Origin: Macrosoma leucophasiata
Taxonomy: Eukaryota; Arthropoda; Insecta; Lepidoptera; Hedylidae
Assembly (NCBI GenBank): GCA_036365455.1
Contig: JAWQUS010000030.1
Span: forward strand, 6,820,001-6,884,000
Length of the DNA: 64,000 nucleotides
Direction: 5' to 3'
Shown here: positions 1 to 10,391 of the stretch, in pieces
How the letters are laid out: every line of letters starts with the position of its first letter
How positions within the stretch are numbered: position 1 is the first letter of the stretch
Translations under genes and position numbers: made by a program
Notes under the pieces: model-generated
The model's database searches: none
What the model was told of the DNA's origin: nothing
The model's input: only the letters and a program-made list of their open reading frames with translations

Positions 1-119
1 ACTCGAGAACGGTTTTACCGATTCGACTGGTTTTGATTGATTTTTGGAAGTCCAGGGAAGGTTTAAAGGTAAGAAAATATGATGAAATTGAAGGTAAATA
101 GTAAAAACCAATTTTCATT

Positions 120-209
120 TTCCCATAAAAATAGTCCGTATCTATATATATGAAACCTTTGACACATTATTTCATTCTGAGGCAATACGAAATTTGCCGG
201 GTCAGCTAG
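120..209 (+). mobile_element. Helitron-like 3' end
   Basis: The stretch ends GCCGGGTCAGCTAG followed by T. Helitron-type elements end CTRR and insert in front of T, and at least eight other sequences in this window end the same way. Only the 3' end is recognisable; the 5' limit is uncertain. Confidence 0.4.
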
Positions 210-401
210 TCATGTATATAAAAGGACAAGTGATGAATAATAATTATGCATTAGACTACGAATAGGTACCTATACAGTATAGTATGTTCTTAGGTTCTCT
301 CAAGCTATATACCTACTCTTTGAAATATATGCATGTATGAATGTCTTTGTGGATGCAATAAATGATTTACGATTCATGAAATAAAATTATGCCTCCAGAG
401 G

Positions 402-1345
402 GTGAAGTTGATGGATGTGGGAGTGCGTATACCCATACGCACTCCCACATCCATCAACTTAGTCTTAGTGGTAAACTGTCTGCTTTACGCAGATGATGCG
501 GTAATTGTTAGCTCTACACCATCTGGGCTACAAGCACTAGTCACAGTGATGAAAGAGGATTGTATGGAGAAAGGCTTACAATTGAATGTGGATAAAACTA
601 AAGTATTAGTATTTGAAAGAGATGAGCAGAGAACAAATGCAAGGGTAGTAGTAGAAGATGCAGTGTTAGAACAGGTGGATGAAATTGTATATCTTAGATG
701 TGCTTTTAGCAAGGATGGTAGGTACACCACTGACATAGAAAGAAGAGTGCTTGCTGAGAATTGCGTGAATGGAGCGTTGGGTAAGCTGCTAGAATCTAAA
801 CATCTCAGCCAGCGGGCTCGACTAGCCGTACATAATGCTGTACTTACTCCAACGCTTTTATATGGAAGCGAAAGCTGGGCATACAGGAAAGAGCATGAAA
901 ATAAGTTGAACGCGGTCGAGATGAGATCATTGCGCAAGATCTGCGGTGTATCACTCACCGATCGCGTTCGTAATGAAGATGTAAGAAAGAGGTTTTGTGT
1001 GAATGATAGTATCGGTGTAAAAATGAAAAAAGGCATGCTCCGATGGTTCGGGCATATAGAAAGAATGTCGAATGAGCGAATGACTAAACAGATATACAAT
1101 GCGAATGTGGATGGTTGCAGAGGCCCAGGAAGACCAAGACTGACCTACCATGACCAAATAGGTCGAGTTCTGTCTGATGGTGGGATCAAAAGTCTTAGGA
1201 ATCGGCGTGCATGTATGAAGAGAATGATGAATGTAGACGAGGCACGAGAGGTTTGTCAGAACCGGGTTATCTGGCGCTTTACAATCTCTGCCTACCCCGT
1301 TAGGGACCTGGCGTGAAGATACATACATACATACAAATAAAATTA
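402..1345 (+). mobile_element. 5'-truncated non-LTR retrotransposon (LINE), C-terminal part of reverse transcriptase
   Basis: An open frame of about 300 codons begins just before the reverse-transcriptase catalytic motif (LLYADDAVIV, about residues 27-36). It runs through the thumb and C-terminal region of an insect LINE ORF2, with YGSESWAYRK, MLRWFGHIERM, GCRGPGRPR and NRRACMKRMMNV, and stops after ISAYPVRDLA. The 3' end is a short ATAC microsatellite (about 1318-1340). Fingers and palm motifs upstream of YADD are missing, so this is a dead copy truncated at the 5' end, as expected of target-primed reverse transcription. The codons upstream of YADD belong to a palindrome, so the apparent GTG start is not a real start. 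Tails of three related copies lie at 4436, 38950 and 46018. The clade is not certain. Confidence 0.88.
405..460. repeat. Perfect 26-bp inverted duplication at the LINE 5' junction
   Basis: Positions 405-430 are the exact reverse complement of 435-460, with a 4-nt loop (ACCC). The right arm continues into the LINE reading frame. The left arm looks like a snap-back copy made at the truncation point. Confidence 0.92.
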
Positions 1346-1349
1346 TTTT

Positions 1350-1430
1350 TTTGGATTTATCTCGCGCTGCAAACTAAAATTATTGTTAAAAATCAACCCG
1401 ATGGTTCGGTCACTTTTCAGGTTCCATGCT
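1350..1430 (-). repeat. Family Y repeat fragment
   Basis: Shares the elements 'ggatttatctcgcgc' and 'aatcaacccgatggttcgg' with 27797-27870 (same strand) and 43061-43175 (opposite strand). Dispersed repeat of unknown class. Confidence 0.6.
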
Positions 1431-1535
1431 TACAGTACTTTACTATCAATGTAAATTGTATGGTCGTTTGGCACTTCATGACATGAAAACGCGATAGTGC
1501 TGAACACTACAATTTGGCGGCATTTGGATTAGGCG
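1430..1535. repeat. Diverged chimeric family A fragment
   Basis: A plus-oriented family A tail (tgtatggtcgtttggcactt) runs directly into a minus-oriented family A head (gtgctgaacactacaatttg). The copy is rearranged and old. Confidence 0.55.
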
Positions 1536-1662
1536 GTGTCCTTTACCACGAGTTAAAAAAAAAATATTACAACAATGAGGTTTAAATATACAGAAGACAC
1601 AAATACACACAAAGGGGACCAACAGACGGTTTCGTTTTTAAATTGACTTGACAGACGTTTCA

Positions 1663-1916
1663 TTTTTTTGTAATGGAAGTAGCAAACAAGCATACAGTTC
1701 ACATTGATGTTAAGTGATGGCTGCAGCCTATAGACACGTACGTTGCCACTCCTGAGGCCTAAGGTGTTATGCCTCTGTGTCGGTAATTACAGGGCCATAC
1801 ATTTCCACCTGGCCGGAACACGACAGTGCTGAACACTACCATTCAGCGGCAAGTATATTAGGTAATGCGGTGGTGCCTACGCCCACAGGCTCCGTCACTG
1901 GAGCTCTACCACCAGT
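1663..1916 (-). mobile_element. Family A retroposon (SINE-like)
   Basis: Nearly complete minus copy. The poly-A end appears as T at 1663-1669, followed by the tail (gcaaacaagcatacagttca), and it ends at the head gagctctaccaccagt. A segment of about 40 bp in the tail half is deleted relative to other copies. Family A is about 290 bp, has a head with a GAGCTCC/GGAGCTC stem, a tail ending ccattacat-A(n), and no open frame. Confidence 0.85.
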
Positions 1917-2047
1917 AAAACCACCACGTTTCCACGTCATCTCTCACTTTATTATGGGAAACTAGTAAATTGACTTCTCAAAACTGGAACTGTACTACCA
2001 AAAGGAGAGACCTGTGTCGTATTTTAGTACATTCTGTTTATTTAAGT

Positions 2048-2304
2048 CATAGAGTAGCCATAGCGTTTATTACCGATGCAAAACAGTCTGTCATTTTTTT
2101 TGCGGGGGGAAATGCGTACGACATACACGCACACTACAAAAATCGTCTATTACTAAGAAACTCACACCTTTCTTTAACAAAATACAGAAACAATTTCACG
2201 CACACATTTAAACATTTAGGCGACAGGTATAGGCCCATTTGGGCTTGTACTTTGACAAAGGGGAAAGCCTGCATATGGCTACTCCCTTCCGGTGTTACTC
2301 TATG
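2048..2304. mobile_element. hAT-type MITE with 8-bp target duplication
   Basis: The 257-bp element has imperfect ends starting CATAGAGTA and ending TTACTCTATG. It is flanked by a perfect 8-bp direct repeat, ATTTAAGT, at 2040-2047 and 2305-2312. An 8-bp duplication is the hAT signature. A longer relative with better inverted ends lies at 45688-46016. Neither has transposase coding. Confidence 0.82.
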
Positions 2305-2323
2305 ATTTAAGTCAATGTATTAC

Positions 2324-2348
2324 CACAGTCTAAAGAAAACGAACGTGT
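2324..2348 (+). repeat. Dispersed 25-bp motif
   Basis: One of four near-identical copies of a 25-bp sequence that begins CACAGTCTAAAG and ends GAACGTGT. The others are at 14717-14741 (-), 39519-39543 (+) and 46624-46648 (-). The 39519 copy is a clean insertion into family B. Confidence 0.8.
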
Positions 2349-2711
2349 TAATAATTACAGTGCTTATTTTTATTTGCTTGATCTACGATTACCAGATTTA
2401 CCAGTTTTGAAACCGCAGGACTAAATATTATGATACCAGTTTTATGTAATTTAAGACGTTAATAAGAAAAACGATAGCATAGGTGGGCACGGAAGAGACC
2501 CTTTAAGTTTCGGATTATTTTTAACCCACTTCAAAAAAGGAGGAATGTCTATGTTCGACTGTTTATCCAACTTTCTAATAATAAGAAAATAGGTATATTA
2601 TATATTTTTGTCTGTATGTAGTTTTATTGATAAAATATTTATTTTTACTACTTTTATTTTTTCTTTTCCATGATTGTCAGGATATAGGTAATCTTAGTCT
2701 GTTTTTTTTTA
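2349..2711. other. AT-rich sequence without a gene
   Basis: No coding signal. Around 2520-2548 there is a short reversed piece (acccacttcaaaaaaggagg) of a repeat end that also appears at 29630-29690 and 57200-57283. Confidence 0.5.
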
Positions 2712-2868
2712 AATGAGGAAGATGGCAATCAAGCCTGCAGCTCACATTAATGTTAAGTGATGACTGGAGCCTATAGACATCAACACAAAATCCAGAGGTC
2801 AAATGCAGATGTGTTGCCACCCCTGAGACCTAAGTTATCATGTCTCTGTGGTAGTTATGTCATCGGGG
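2712..2868 (-). mobile_element. Family A fragment, subfamily A2
   Basis: Minus tail half, with the reversed tail (aagcctgcagctcacattaa) and the A2 marker 'ggtagttatg'. In A2 copies the central text reads 'ccccgtaataactatcacag' instead of the A1 'ccctgtaatttccggcacag'. Confidence 0.7.
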
Positions 2869-3017
2869 AAATACAATTTGTTTTTACGTTTTTCTACCAT
2901 CTTCAACATTCGTCTCTCCTCTCTCATCAAAGCAAGTACCTCTTCATTGGTTTCCTACTCCGTCCATGCAATTCTCCCCACCCATGTTATGAATATAGCA
3001 AACAAGAATAGTAGTAT

Positions 3018-3112
3018 GTAGTAGAGTTCCAGTGTTAGAGCGTGAGCGCCACACCATTACTTAATCTAGGTATCTGCCGCCAAATGGTAGCGTTTAGCAC
3101 TATCGTGTTACG
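3018..3112 (+). mobile_element. Family A head fragment, subfamily A2
   Basis: Contains 'tagagttccagtg' and 'ctgccgccaaatggtagcg', the head of an A2 copy. It breaks off after 'ctatcgtgtt'. Confidence 0.7.
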
Positions 3113-3124
3113 AAATAACGGTAA

Positions 3125-3222
3125 AAAGGAAAGAGGAATTTGATTACGGGCAGAAAACGAACTGGCGACGTCGACCTCAGGACAAACAGTCCAGCCGCTT
3201 GACCACTAAGCTACCGAAGCTC
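3125..3222 (-). mobile_element. tRNA-derived SINE head (third SINE family)
   Basis: Reading the minus strand gives GGTAGCTTAGTGGTCAAGCG, a good pol III box A, then GGCTGGACTG, TCCTGAGGTCG and a decayed box B. A relative lies at 23865-23935. It is SINE-derived, not a working tRNA gene. Confidence 0.6.
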
Positions 3223-3259
3223 ACATCCGAAAAATTGTCTACCGACCGAGTTTCAAGTA

Positions 3260-3350
3260 TGCAGTCTTAATAGTTTCAAAATCTCTGACTTATTGACGGA
3301 TGGACAGACAGACAGACATGACAAATATATAAGGGTTCCGTTTTTTTAAA
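3260..3350 (-). repeat. Family G fragment
   Basis: Reversed 'gtctgtctgtccatccg' and 'ggaaccctta' features of the family G repeat that is complete at 6515-7102. Confidence 0.5.
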
Positions 3351-4039
3351 ATTAGCTACAGAACTCTAAAAATAGCTGTTATAAGTAACACAGTTCGAAT
3401 TGTTCCCGTTGCAACACAACGGGAATTCGAACAGTGCTATTTAACAAAACCAATCTAATTCAAATTAGGTAGTTAAAATGTTCAGTATATTGGGTTTTAA
3501 TCACAATCGAAATATCGCATTTATCGGTCCGCCAGTTAGCATGAAAAGTGTGATAATGATTTTCACCAGCGTCGATTGCGTTCGAGTGATCGCTTCGAAT
3601 GCGAACGAATCCACTTCATTTTGCGGTCCGAGCGTTCGTCGTTCCTAATTTTGTGCGCTGGTTCATGAAATTAAAATCGGGTTAATGTATAAATGAGATA
3701 TGCACTTAATAAATATTTAATTAGGTGTCTAAATAAAAGCGCTCGCATTCGGGCCTGCGGTTGACGGTACAGTGTTGTCGTGTAAAATAATGTAGTTGCG
3801 ATAGTGGAAAAACCGCGACTCTATTCATAATGGTATATATCTAATTGATTTTTAGATAGTGTACATGAAGTTCGCGGTCCAATATAATTTAACGTTGGCA
3901 TGTGGAAAATAAAAGCTTTCAAATTCACACATCGTAGCTGTGATATTTACAAAATACTTTTTCAGAAGAAACGAGTGAAAGGCGTCGGCACTTGACGACC
4001 GAATCGCCCTCAAGTGAAGGAGAATTCTTCCGATCGCGC
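3351..4039. other. Unique non-coding block
   Basis: No repeat family from the window and no coding frame. Positions 3530-3650 and 3735-3830 are GC-richer and CpG-containing. It could be regulatory, but nothing decisive is visible. Confidence 0.4.
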
Positions 4040-4212
4040 AACTGAACAATGGTCGTCAAACAATTCCAATAGAGTGGTCGTAATAATAACAATGCAGGGT
4101 GGGCCGCATCGTCCCACGATAAAACAACCGTCTCCACGATCGCTAATCAACCTGCCCAGCGTGGCGATTTTGGCATATTCTACCCCAATGACGCATAAAA
4201 CTGTTGTTGAAG
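4040..4212 (+). mobile_element. Family D LINE 3'-UTR remnant
   Basis: Shares 'aatggtcgtcaaacaattcc', 'caatgcagggtgggc' and 'cagcgtggcgattttggc' with 12410-12610, 25485-25690 and (reversed) 38640-38885. It matches the 3' tail of a lepidopteran LINE that typically ends 'gtggacgtcttt..gctgat'. Decayed and non-coding. Confidence 0.6.
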
Positions 4213-4435
4213 AAAGAAAGAAAGGTTTATTTGTAACAATGTTTGGAACATGGACAACACATATTTTTTGACATTAAGTAAATAGGTATCTACCTAACAT
4301 TTGTTACAAATTGGCCCCAAATAATTAGTTACACTATTTACTTAAATAACCTTTAAAAACGATACAGTCAATACTCATTTCATTCGATAGAGAAGCAAAT
4401 ATACCTAGAGGCCATTGTTATTACAGAACATGTCA

Positions 4436-4652
4436 ATATGTATGTATGTATCTTCACGCCAAGTCTGTTACGGGGTAGGCACTAAGAGCGAGATTCACAG
4501 ACCGCACTACGACTTTACTTTGAGCAAAGTATGCTTAGAACTGTCAGAAATGTATGGGTTTTGACAGTTTGTAGCGTACTGTGCTCGAAAGTAAAGTCGT
4601 AGTGCGGTCTGTGAATCTCACCATAAGAGTGGAGCGCCAGATATCAATCTCA
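4436..4652 (-). mobile_element. LINE 3'-end fragment split by a MITE
   Basis: The minus strand carries the tail of the LINE family at 402-1345 (cgttacggggtaggc region and the ATAC microsatellite, seen here as tatgtatgtatc). The fragment is interrupted by the inverted-repeat element at 4489-4623 and continues with 'gagcgccagatatc'. Confidence 0.75.
4489..4623. mobile_element. Palindromic MITE, TIR GAGATTCACAGACCGCAC
   Basis: The 135-bp element has inverted arms of about 29 bp (GAGATTCACAGACCGCAC, then TACGACTTTAC). TAAGAG at 4483-4488 and 4624-4629 flanks it as a candidate target duplication. A related copy lies at 8264-8433. The superfamily is not assigned. Confidence 0.8.
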
Positions 4653-5058
4653 GTTATATCTACGGGGATTGATAAAGGCGTACAGACAGTGGCTTGTACG
4701 CTATTTAATTAAATACCTATAAAACACATACCAACTAGCAAGTCATGGTTGCTTTCGTGTAATTGAAGCCTAAATAAAGTAACGTTTGTTTTCAGTTATA
4801 CCTATCACAGTATTCAGATTTTCAGAATGAAATAAAAACCGGACAAGCGAGTGTCGGGACTAGCTCAGAATAGAGTTTCGTTTTTACAAGTACATGTTTT
4901 CAGTTGATCGAGTATTACTCGTAAACTTGTGAAACCTACTTGACTGTGATAGTTTTTCCTTTAATTTCGCGGTTTACATATACATACACCACAACCGTGA
5001 CATTTTAACACCTTCCAATGCAACCATTGTTCTTTGCAAACCTACAATATGACTTTCG

Positions 5059-5275
5059 ACGACCCAGTTGGTCCAGCGGTGTAAGACGACCGTTTGATTC
5101 GAAGGGTCGCGGGTTCGATCCCGGCACCGAGACAAATATTTGTATGGTCTATAGATATTTGTTTCGGGTCTGGGTGTTTGTGTATGTTTTGTATGTGTGC
5201 AACGGCACCCACGACACAGGTTTATACCTACTGTGGGGCTGTGAGTGTGCGTATTTCTTTTTTAAATATTTTTTA
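5059..5275 (+). mobile_element. tRNA-derived SINE, family E
   Basis: The head holds a matching pol III box A (TGGTCCAGCGG at about 5070) and a perfect box B (GGTTCGATCCC at about 5112), spaced as in a tRNA. A non-tRNA body follows (caaatatttgtatggtct, then tttcgggtctgggtgtttg) with a T-rich end. A second, reversed copy is at 42806-42935. The attached body argues against a functional tRNA gene. Confidence 0.8.
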
Positions 5276-5462
5276 AACATCTATTCAACGACACCCCGTA
5301 CGATAATGTGCGTGGTACAGGTAATTTTTTTAAAACAAGTTGATGTTCAGCGAAAATTTACGTTTTCCGTCGTCTCTCAGATTTCACTACAACCTACGGA
5401 ACTCTATTCATGCCTGAGCAGATTCAGTATCAACATTAATTACCTATACATTGTGTACAGGT

Positions 5463-5655
5463 AGGCTGTTAACATACAGCCAGGCACGGGAGTCTAGGCC
5501 TGTTGGTGACGTGGGATAATTACCGCACCCCTGCCCCCCATTCCCCCACCCACTCGCCTGTACGTAATGTCACATTAACACCCTTCGCGTGGTGAACTGT
5601 CAAAACATCGCTGTTTAACGAAATTGCAGCGAATGAAAACAATGACGGTAAAATT
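5463..5655 (+). repeat. Local segmental duplication, copy 1
   Basis: About 190 bp is repeated with clear similarity at 6281-6475. Shared landmarks are 'ggagtctaggcctg', 'gtgacgtgggataattaccg', 'gcctgtacgtaatgtcacat' and 'aacgaaattgcagcgaatga'. The copies are about 820 bp apart, with a family A retroposon between them. Open frames here are poor. Confidence 0.85.
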
Positions 5656-5810
5656 GAAATAAAAATGTGTGCTGGATGCTTTGCGTTGTTATTGCAACTG
5701 AAATAAAGTAACTCTAAATTCCATTTCCTTGATATCAATTTCTTCACGCATGTTTATTATCATGTCATTGTTAATGTTAATTTGAAATTTCGTGGGATAG
5801 AAGAGATTCT

Positions 5811-6071
5811 CTGGTGGTAGAGCTCCAGTGAAGGGGCTCACGGGCGTAGGCACCACGCACCTAATATACTTGCCGCTAAATGGTGTTCAGCACTATCGTG
5901 TTCCGGTCAGGAGGTAATGTACGGCCCTGTAATTTCCGGCACAGAGGCATAACACCTTAGGCCTCAGAAGTGGTAACGCATTGGTCTTTGTGTGGGTGTC
6001 CATAGGCTGCACTCATCACTTAACATCAATGTGAACTGCATGCTTGTTTGCCACTTACATGACATAAAAAA
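5811..6071 (+). mobile_element. Family A retroposon
   Basis: Nearly full-length A1 copy from ctggtggtagagctccagtg to the tail acataaaaaa. It sits between the two halves of the 5463/6281 duplication. Confidence 0.88.
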
Positions 6072-6280
6072 GGTCAAAAGACTGATAAACAACCTTCCCG
6101 CATGGCTTCTTTGTTAACTTTTATTAATAGAAGTTTGTAATATAGCACCCAATTCACAAATTATTTTTCATTCTGAACAATACGTTCCGTATGTGTTGTG
6201 TTTATTAGTGAGTTAAATTGCACCTGCCCAGTATTGTATTATCATTCATAATCTATAGGAACATTTTATAGTTATGATAG

Positions 6281-6475
6281 GTTGTTAACGTACAGTCAGG
6301 CACAGACAGGGAGTCTAGGCCTGCCGGTGACGTGGGATAATTACCGGACCCCTGTCCCCCCGTTCCCCGCCCGCTAGCCTGTACGTAATGTCACATTAAC
6401 ACTCTCCGCCTGGTGAACTGTCAAAACATCTCAACGCACTGTTTAACGAAATTGCAGCGAATGAAAACAACGACG
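6281..6475 (+). repeat. Local segmental duplication, copy 2
   Basis: Partner of 5463-5655. It carries a 5-bp addition (agaca) after 'caggcac' and diverges after 'aacgacggtt'. Confidence 0.85.
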
Positions 6476-6514
6476 GTTAAATACGCGTAAAATTTTTTCA
6501 TCGCTTTGGTGTTT

Positions 6515-7102
6515 TTAGGGTTCCGTACCTTAAAAGGAAAAAAGGAACCCTTATAGGATCACTCGTGCGTCTGTCTACCTGTCTGTCCGTCTGTCACAGC
6601 CAATTTGCTCCGAAACTACTCGACCGATTGAGTTGATATTTGATGAATATATGTAAATTGGTGACCCAAAGATGAACACGTCAAGTAAAATAATAATTTT
6701 TAAACAGGGGGGCCACTTTCGGGGGGTAAATCAGAAAATTAAAAAAAAGTTGTCAGCATCTTAAATGTATTTTTTTTATAATTTTTGCATAAACAAATTT
6801 GAAGTTATTTAAGAAAATCGACGAAAATTTACCATTCCCTCCCCCTATCTCCTAAAACTACTGAACTTAAAATTTTGAAAAATATGTGGAAAATAGTTCT
6901 TTGCCTATAGATTACTGGAAAACCTATAAGAAGTTTGAGTATTCAAATTAAATCTCTTAAATCTTAATAATATAACCCCCCTGTCGGTACCACCGTAACC
7001 GCTATGTCCCTGCATTTTAAATCTGTAATATTTTAGAAAATATTTATTTTAATTACGGAACCCTCACCACGCGAGTCGAACTCGTACTTGTCCGGTTTTT
7101 TT
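6515..7102 (+). mobile_element. Family G repeat, complete copy
   Basis: Begins 'agggttccgtacctt' and has a pyrimidine-rich GTCTGTC tract. It ends 'acggaaccctcaccacgcga' followed by 'cgtacttgtccggttttttt'. Ends of the same type recur at 3260, 30843, 48485, 49537, 51575 and 62160. There is no open frame, so it is non-autonomous. The class is uncertain. Confidence 0.72.
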
Positions 7103-8263
7103 AAATTAAAGCTGTAATGGAGTAACGTACCTTCCTATATCTTAAAAATCTTTATTAATTAGAAATTTAAATGTATTTATGTGTGACATAAATACTCTCA
7201 ACTCCTTGTTAATAAGAAGCGAATCTTTATTGCATCGTCAGCTGAATTTTAAATTGCTTGATGTAACATGACAAAAGACTGATAAGACCGGAATAGTTAC
7301 TATGCCAATGGTGGTGAATCTTGGGTGTATCCTAAAAACTCGTGTATTTTAATTTAATCTTAAAATATGAATTTTAGTTTCTGGATAAGAAATTATGAGG
7401 TAGATATTATTGGTGCTTAGATGTCAAACGTCTCAACTTTCTCAAGTTTCACATTGAGGCTTTACATTCAGTGAGGAGTTATGAGGGTTTTTAAATTAAA
7501 GCCGGCCAATGTACCCTACTGGAGCTCGATTTGCTTTGGTTCTAGCAGAATTCTTGTTCCGCATATGAAAGCAATAACTAATAATACAACATTGCTTTCA
7601 CAGGCGGTAAGAAAGCGATCGAACTCATGGCAGAGAATATGCTCATGGGCCTCGGTCGTCTTGTTCATTGCTGTAACGGAATAATTGATCATCGCGAAGA
7701 TAACGTCTTAGTATTGAGTGCATATACCTGCTTTTCTTTCAGTAAATTTGTGTCTTTTCATAAGAGATTTTAGTCTAAAAACACTGTATTTGAGATCAAT
7801 TTTTTCAAATTAATATATTTCTTTATTTTTTTCTTTGTATATTTTCTTATGTCTTTCTACATACATAGTCTTGCCACATCGTAGATCTAAATGTTTTAAT
7901 TTTATTATTTATAGCCTTTGACATTTCAGTGGGTACGCATCCAAAGTTACAATAGGTCGTCAACGCACGTCGAACACAAATCCGTGTCGGCCAATCAAGG
8001 ACTGATTAGACGGAGGGGGAGTAATTAGCTTCCTTTGATCACGCCGCTCGTTCTTGTTACACACATTTCGTGCAAACCTTGTGGTGTGTAATCATTATTG
8101 TTCCGACTTCCTGTGGTGTGTACACCGCACTTGTAAGTGCTTCAACACTTTAGCACGCCGATAGCTTCAATATTAATTTCTACTAAGTACTACTGTAGTA
8201 TAAAAGAATATGTATAAACTGCCTCAGTAATCTAGTTGTAGTATTACTGCTAGGTACACTCAG
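7103..8263. other. Gene-free block with possible regulatory sequence at 7970-8110
   Basis: Mostly AT-rich. At about 7975-8045 homeodomain-type cores (CTGATTAG, GTAATTAGC) lie next to CTTTGATCA, a TCF/LEF-like site. No exon is recognised. Confidence 0.3.
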
Positions 8264-8433
8264 GGTAAGATTTATATACTGCACTACGACTTTACTGCAA
8301 AGTACGCTAAGAACTGTCAAAACTCATACTTTTCTGACAGTTCTAAGCAAACTTTGCTCAAAGCATCGACGATAGCTGCGTTGAGTCGTCGATGGCTCAA
8401 AGTAAAGTCGTAATGCGGTCTGTGAAGCTCACC
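8264..8433. mobile_element. MITE related to 4489-4623
   Basis: The left end reads GGTAAGATTT..CTGCACTACGACTTTAC. The right end is its reverse complement (gtaaagtcgtaatgcggtct, ending gctcacc). About 40 extra bp containing 'catcgacgatagctgcgttg' sit near the right arm. Confidence 0.75.
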
Positions 8434-8472
8434 TTCAGTTCCAAAGTCGGGGGATAAGTGCTACTTTTTTTT

Positions 8473-8680
8473 CAAACAAGCCTACAGATTAATTGTAAGC
8501 TACATTTTCATAACACCCAGAGATTACAATGTAGATGCGTTGCCACTTCTGAGACCTATACTGTTTTACCCCTGTTATAGAAATTATAGGACCATATATT
8601 ACCATCTTACCGGAACATCATAGAACTGAACACTACCATTTGGTGGCATATATCTACATAGGATAATGTGTTGATACATA
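8473..8680 (-). mobile_element. Family A retroposon, diverged
   Basis: Reversed landmarks: 'caaacaagcctacagatt', 'gatgcgttgccacttctgag', 'ccggaacatcatagaactga' and 'actaccatttggtggcat'. Confidence 0.7.
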
Positions 8681-8764
8681 GATAATGTGTTAACCAGAAA
8701 GAACAATAGGATGTTCTTAAAAAAGTGTAGAGATGTTCCTATTTTTCTTAAGTCTCGCAGTAGC

Positions 8765-8920
8765 TCTTGGAGTTTGGTAGGTAATGGTAATGTGTCCGGT
8801 TCGGAAATGTCAATAGACTCGAAACATGAGTGGTGAATCTTTGGTTTTCCTGTTGGCTTCTAATGTTTGAATGCATTAAAGGTACTTCTGCCTACCCTCT
8901 TCCGTAGGTAGCTAGGTAGA
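8765..8920 (+). repeat. Diverged family F SINE body
   Basis: Weak resemblance to the F body: 'gtaatgtgtccgg', 'aatgtcaatagactcg' and 'tctgcctaccctcttcc'. The tRNA head is absent. Confidence 0.4.
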
Positions 8921-10391
8921 GGTAGTCCCTAACCTAACCTAACACACGTTATATTTAAATAATCCGAAGAGTTTTTAAGTAATGAAATCAATTTCCTCTG
9001 GAGTTATTATAAAACGTTTATGAAACTCATTCACGATTATTCCGTTATCCAGGTTACCATTTACCATGTAGGAACCACATAGAAAAGTTGAAGTTTAACT
9101 TCGGTTCGGGTGGAGCGGCGTATTGCGCTATTGCGCTAATGTTGAATGTTTTTTTTGTTTATGACGGGGCTTTTAGTTTAGTATGATGGCTTTACCAGTG
9201 GTCTACTGACCGGTTAATTCCACAAATACCTAAGTAGTATCCTTTTCTTTCTTACATTAACAAAGTATGCTTAAAATAAAAATATCTAAGCGTTCATAAA
9301 TCACTTGGTATTCTGGAATGAATCCATGCATTTCTCCAAACTTCATGACATTTAAGAGGCAGGCACCTGGCACCTCTAAACGTACCATGAGGTAACGAAA
9401 ATTTTGTGTCTGCAATCAACACAGAAAATAGCTAAAAGTGGCTCAGCAACATTTTTCCAATGCCGAAGCATTTGTAGATTAAAAACGAAATCGCTCCACC
9501 CTAAGATCATAATTAGCCTATAAACTTACCTACGTTATCCATTTGGATTAGGTTTAACTTTTGAAGTAAAATAATGAGTAATGTCGAGAACAGGCAAAGG
9601 TCCAAAACAGTTTTTTCTTATTTATCCTGAGATTGCGTCGCCTAAAGCAACAAAACAATTTCAATGAAAACCTCGCGCATACTTAGCTGAAGCTTTATAA
9701 AATCTTTATAAATCTCATTAAACTCCCATAAGAATATTCTCACCCCTCGGCCGTCAGATTTCTCGTTGTACTGTTGTTTTTTTTGCTGATCATTTACATC
9801 GTAACTCGGCGTAATTCGATACATCCTGGGCTTGACGGTCGACGATGAAGCCTCTCTTCGGTTTAAAAGGGTGTAACTACTGATCTCGTTGAAAACAATA
9901 ATCTCACACGGTACTTACCCTTGAACTGAGAATGTAGTTTATGATTTCCGGTCTTATTTTAGTGCGGCATACCGTAATAAAATTGTAAAAAATATCAGCA
10001 ACAAACCCATAGATAAAAAATAAAAATATGTTAGAGTTTTTTTAGTTGTACTTTTTTTCGCAGGGTAATCATCTCTCATGAACTACGAATGAACTTCCGA
10101 ATCAAAGAAAATTGTTAAGTAAATTGTCACTGTACACACAGTGCTAACCGGGTCTGCTGGTGCTCATACCGAATTTCATGGCACCACGAGAATTCGAGCG
10201 TTTCAAAAGTAGAGAAAGATATAATATGTCTCATAATATTTCGAAGGTATGATGAGCCACGAGAAGTTAAAAATGCATATAAGTTCCCCTGACTATGGGT
10301 CTCTATTATGAGATGTTTCAGGCTGGTCCATTCTTTTTGGGAAAACCTGTATGTACAGATCGGTCCATAATTAGCTATTAGAAAGGTAATT
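8921..10391. other. Gene-free sequence
   Basis: AT-rich and largely unique. No repeat family from the window and no convincing exon. Confidence 0.5.

Noticed and set aside
485..1328. Minus-strand frames opposite the LINE
   Set aside because: Shadows of the plus-strand reverse-transcriptase frame.
5059..5130. tRNA gene
   Set aside because: tRNA-like head of SINE family E; the attached body is shared with 42806-42935.
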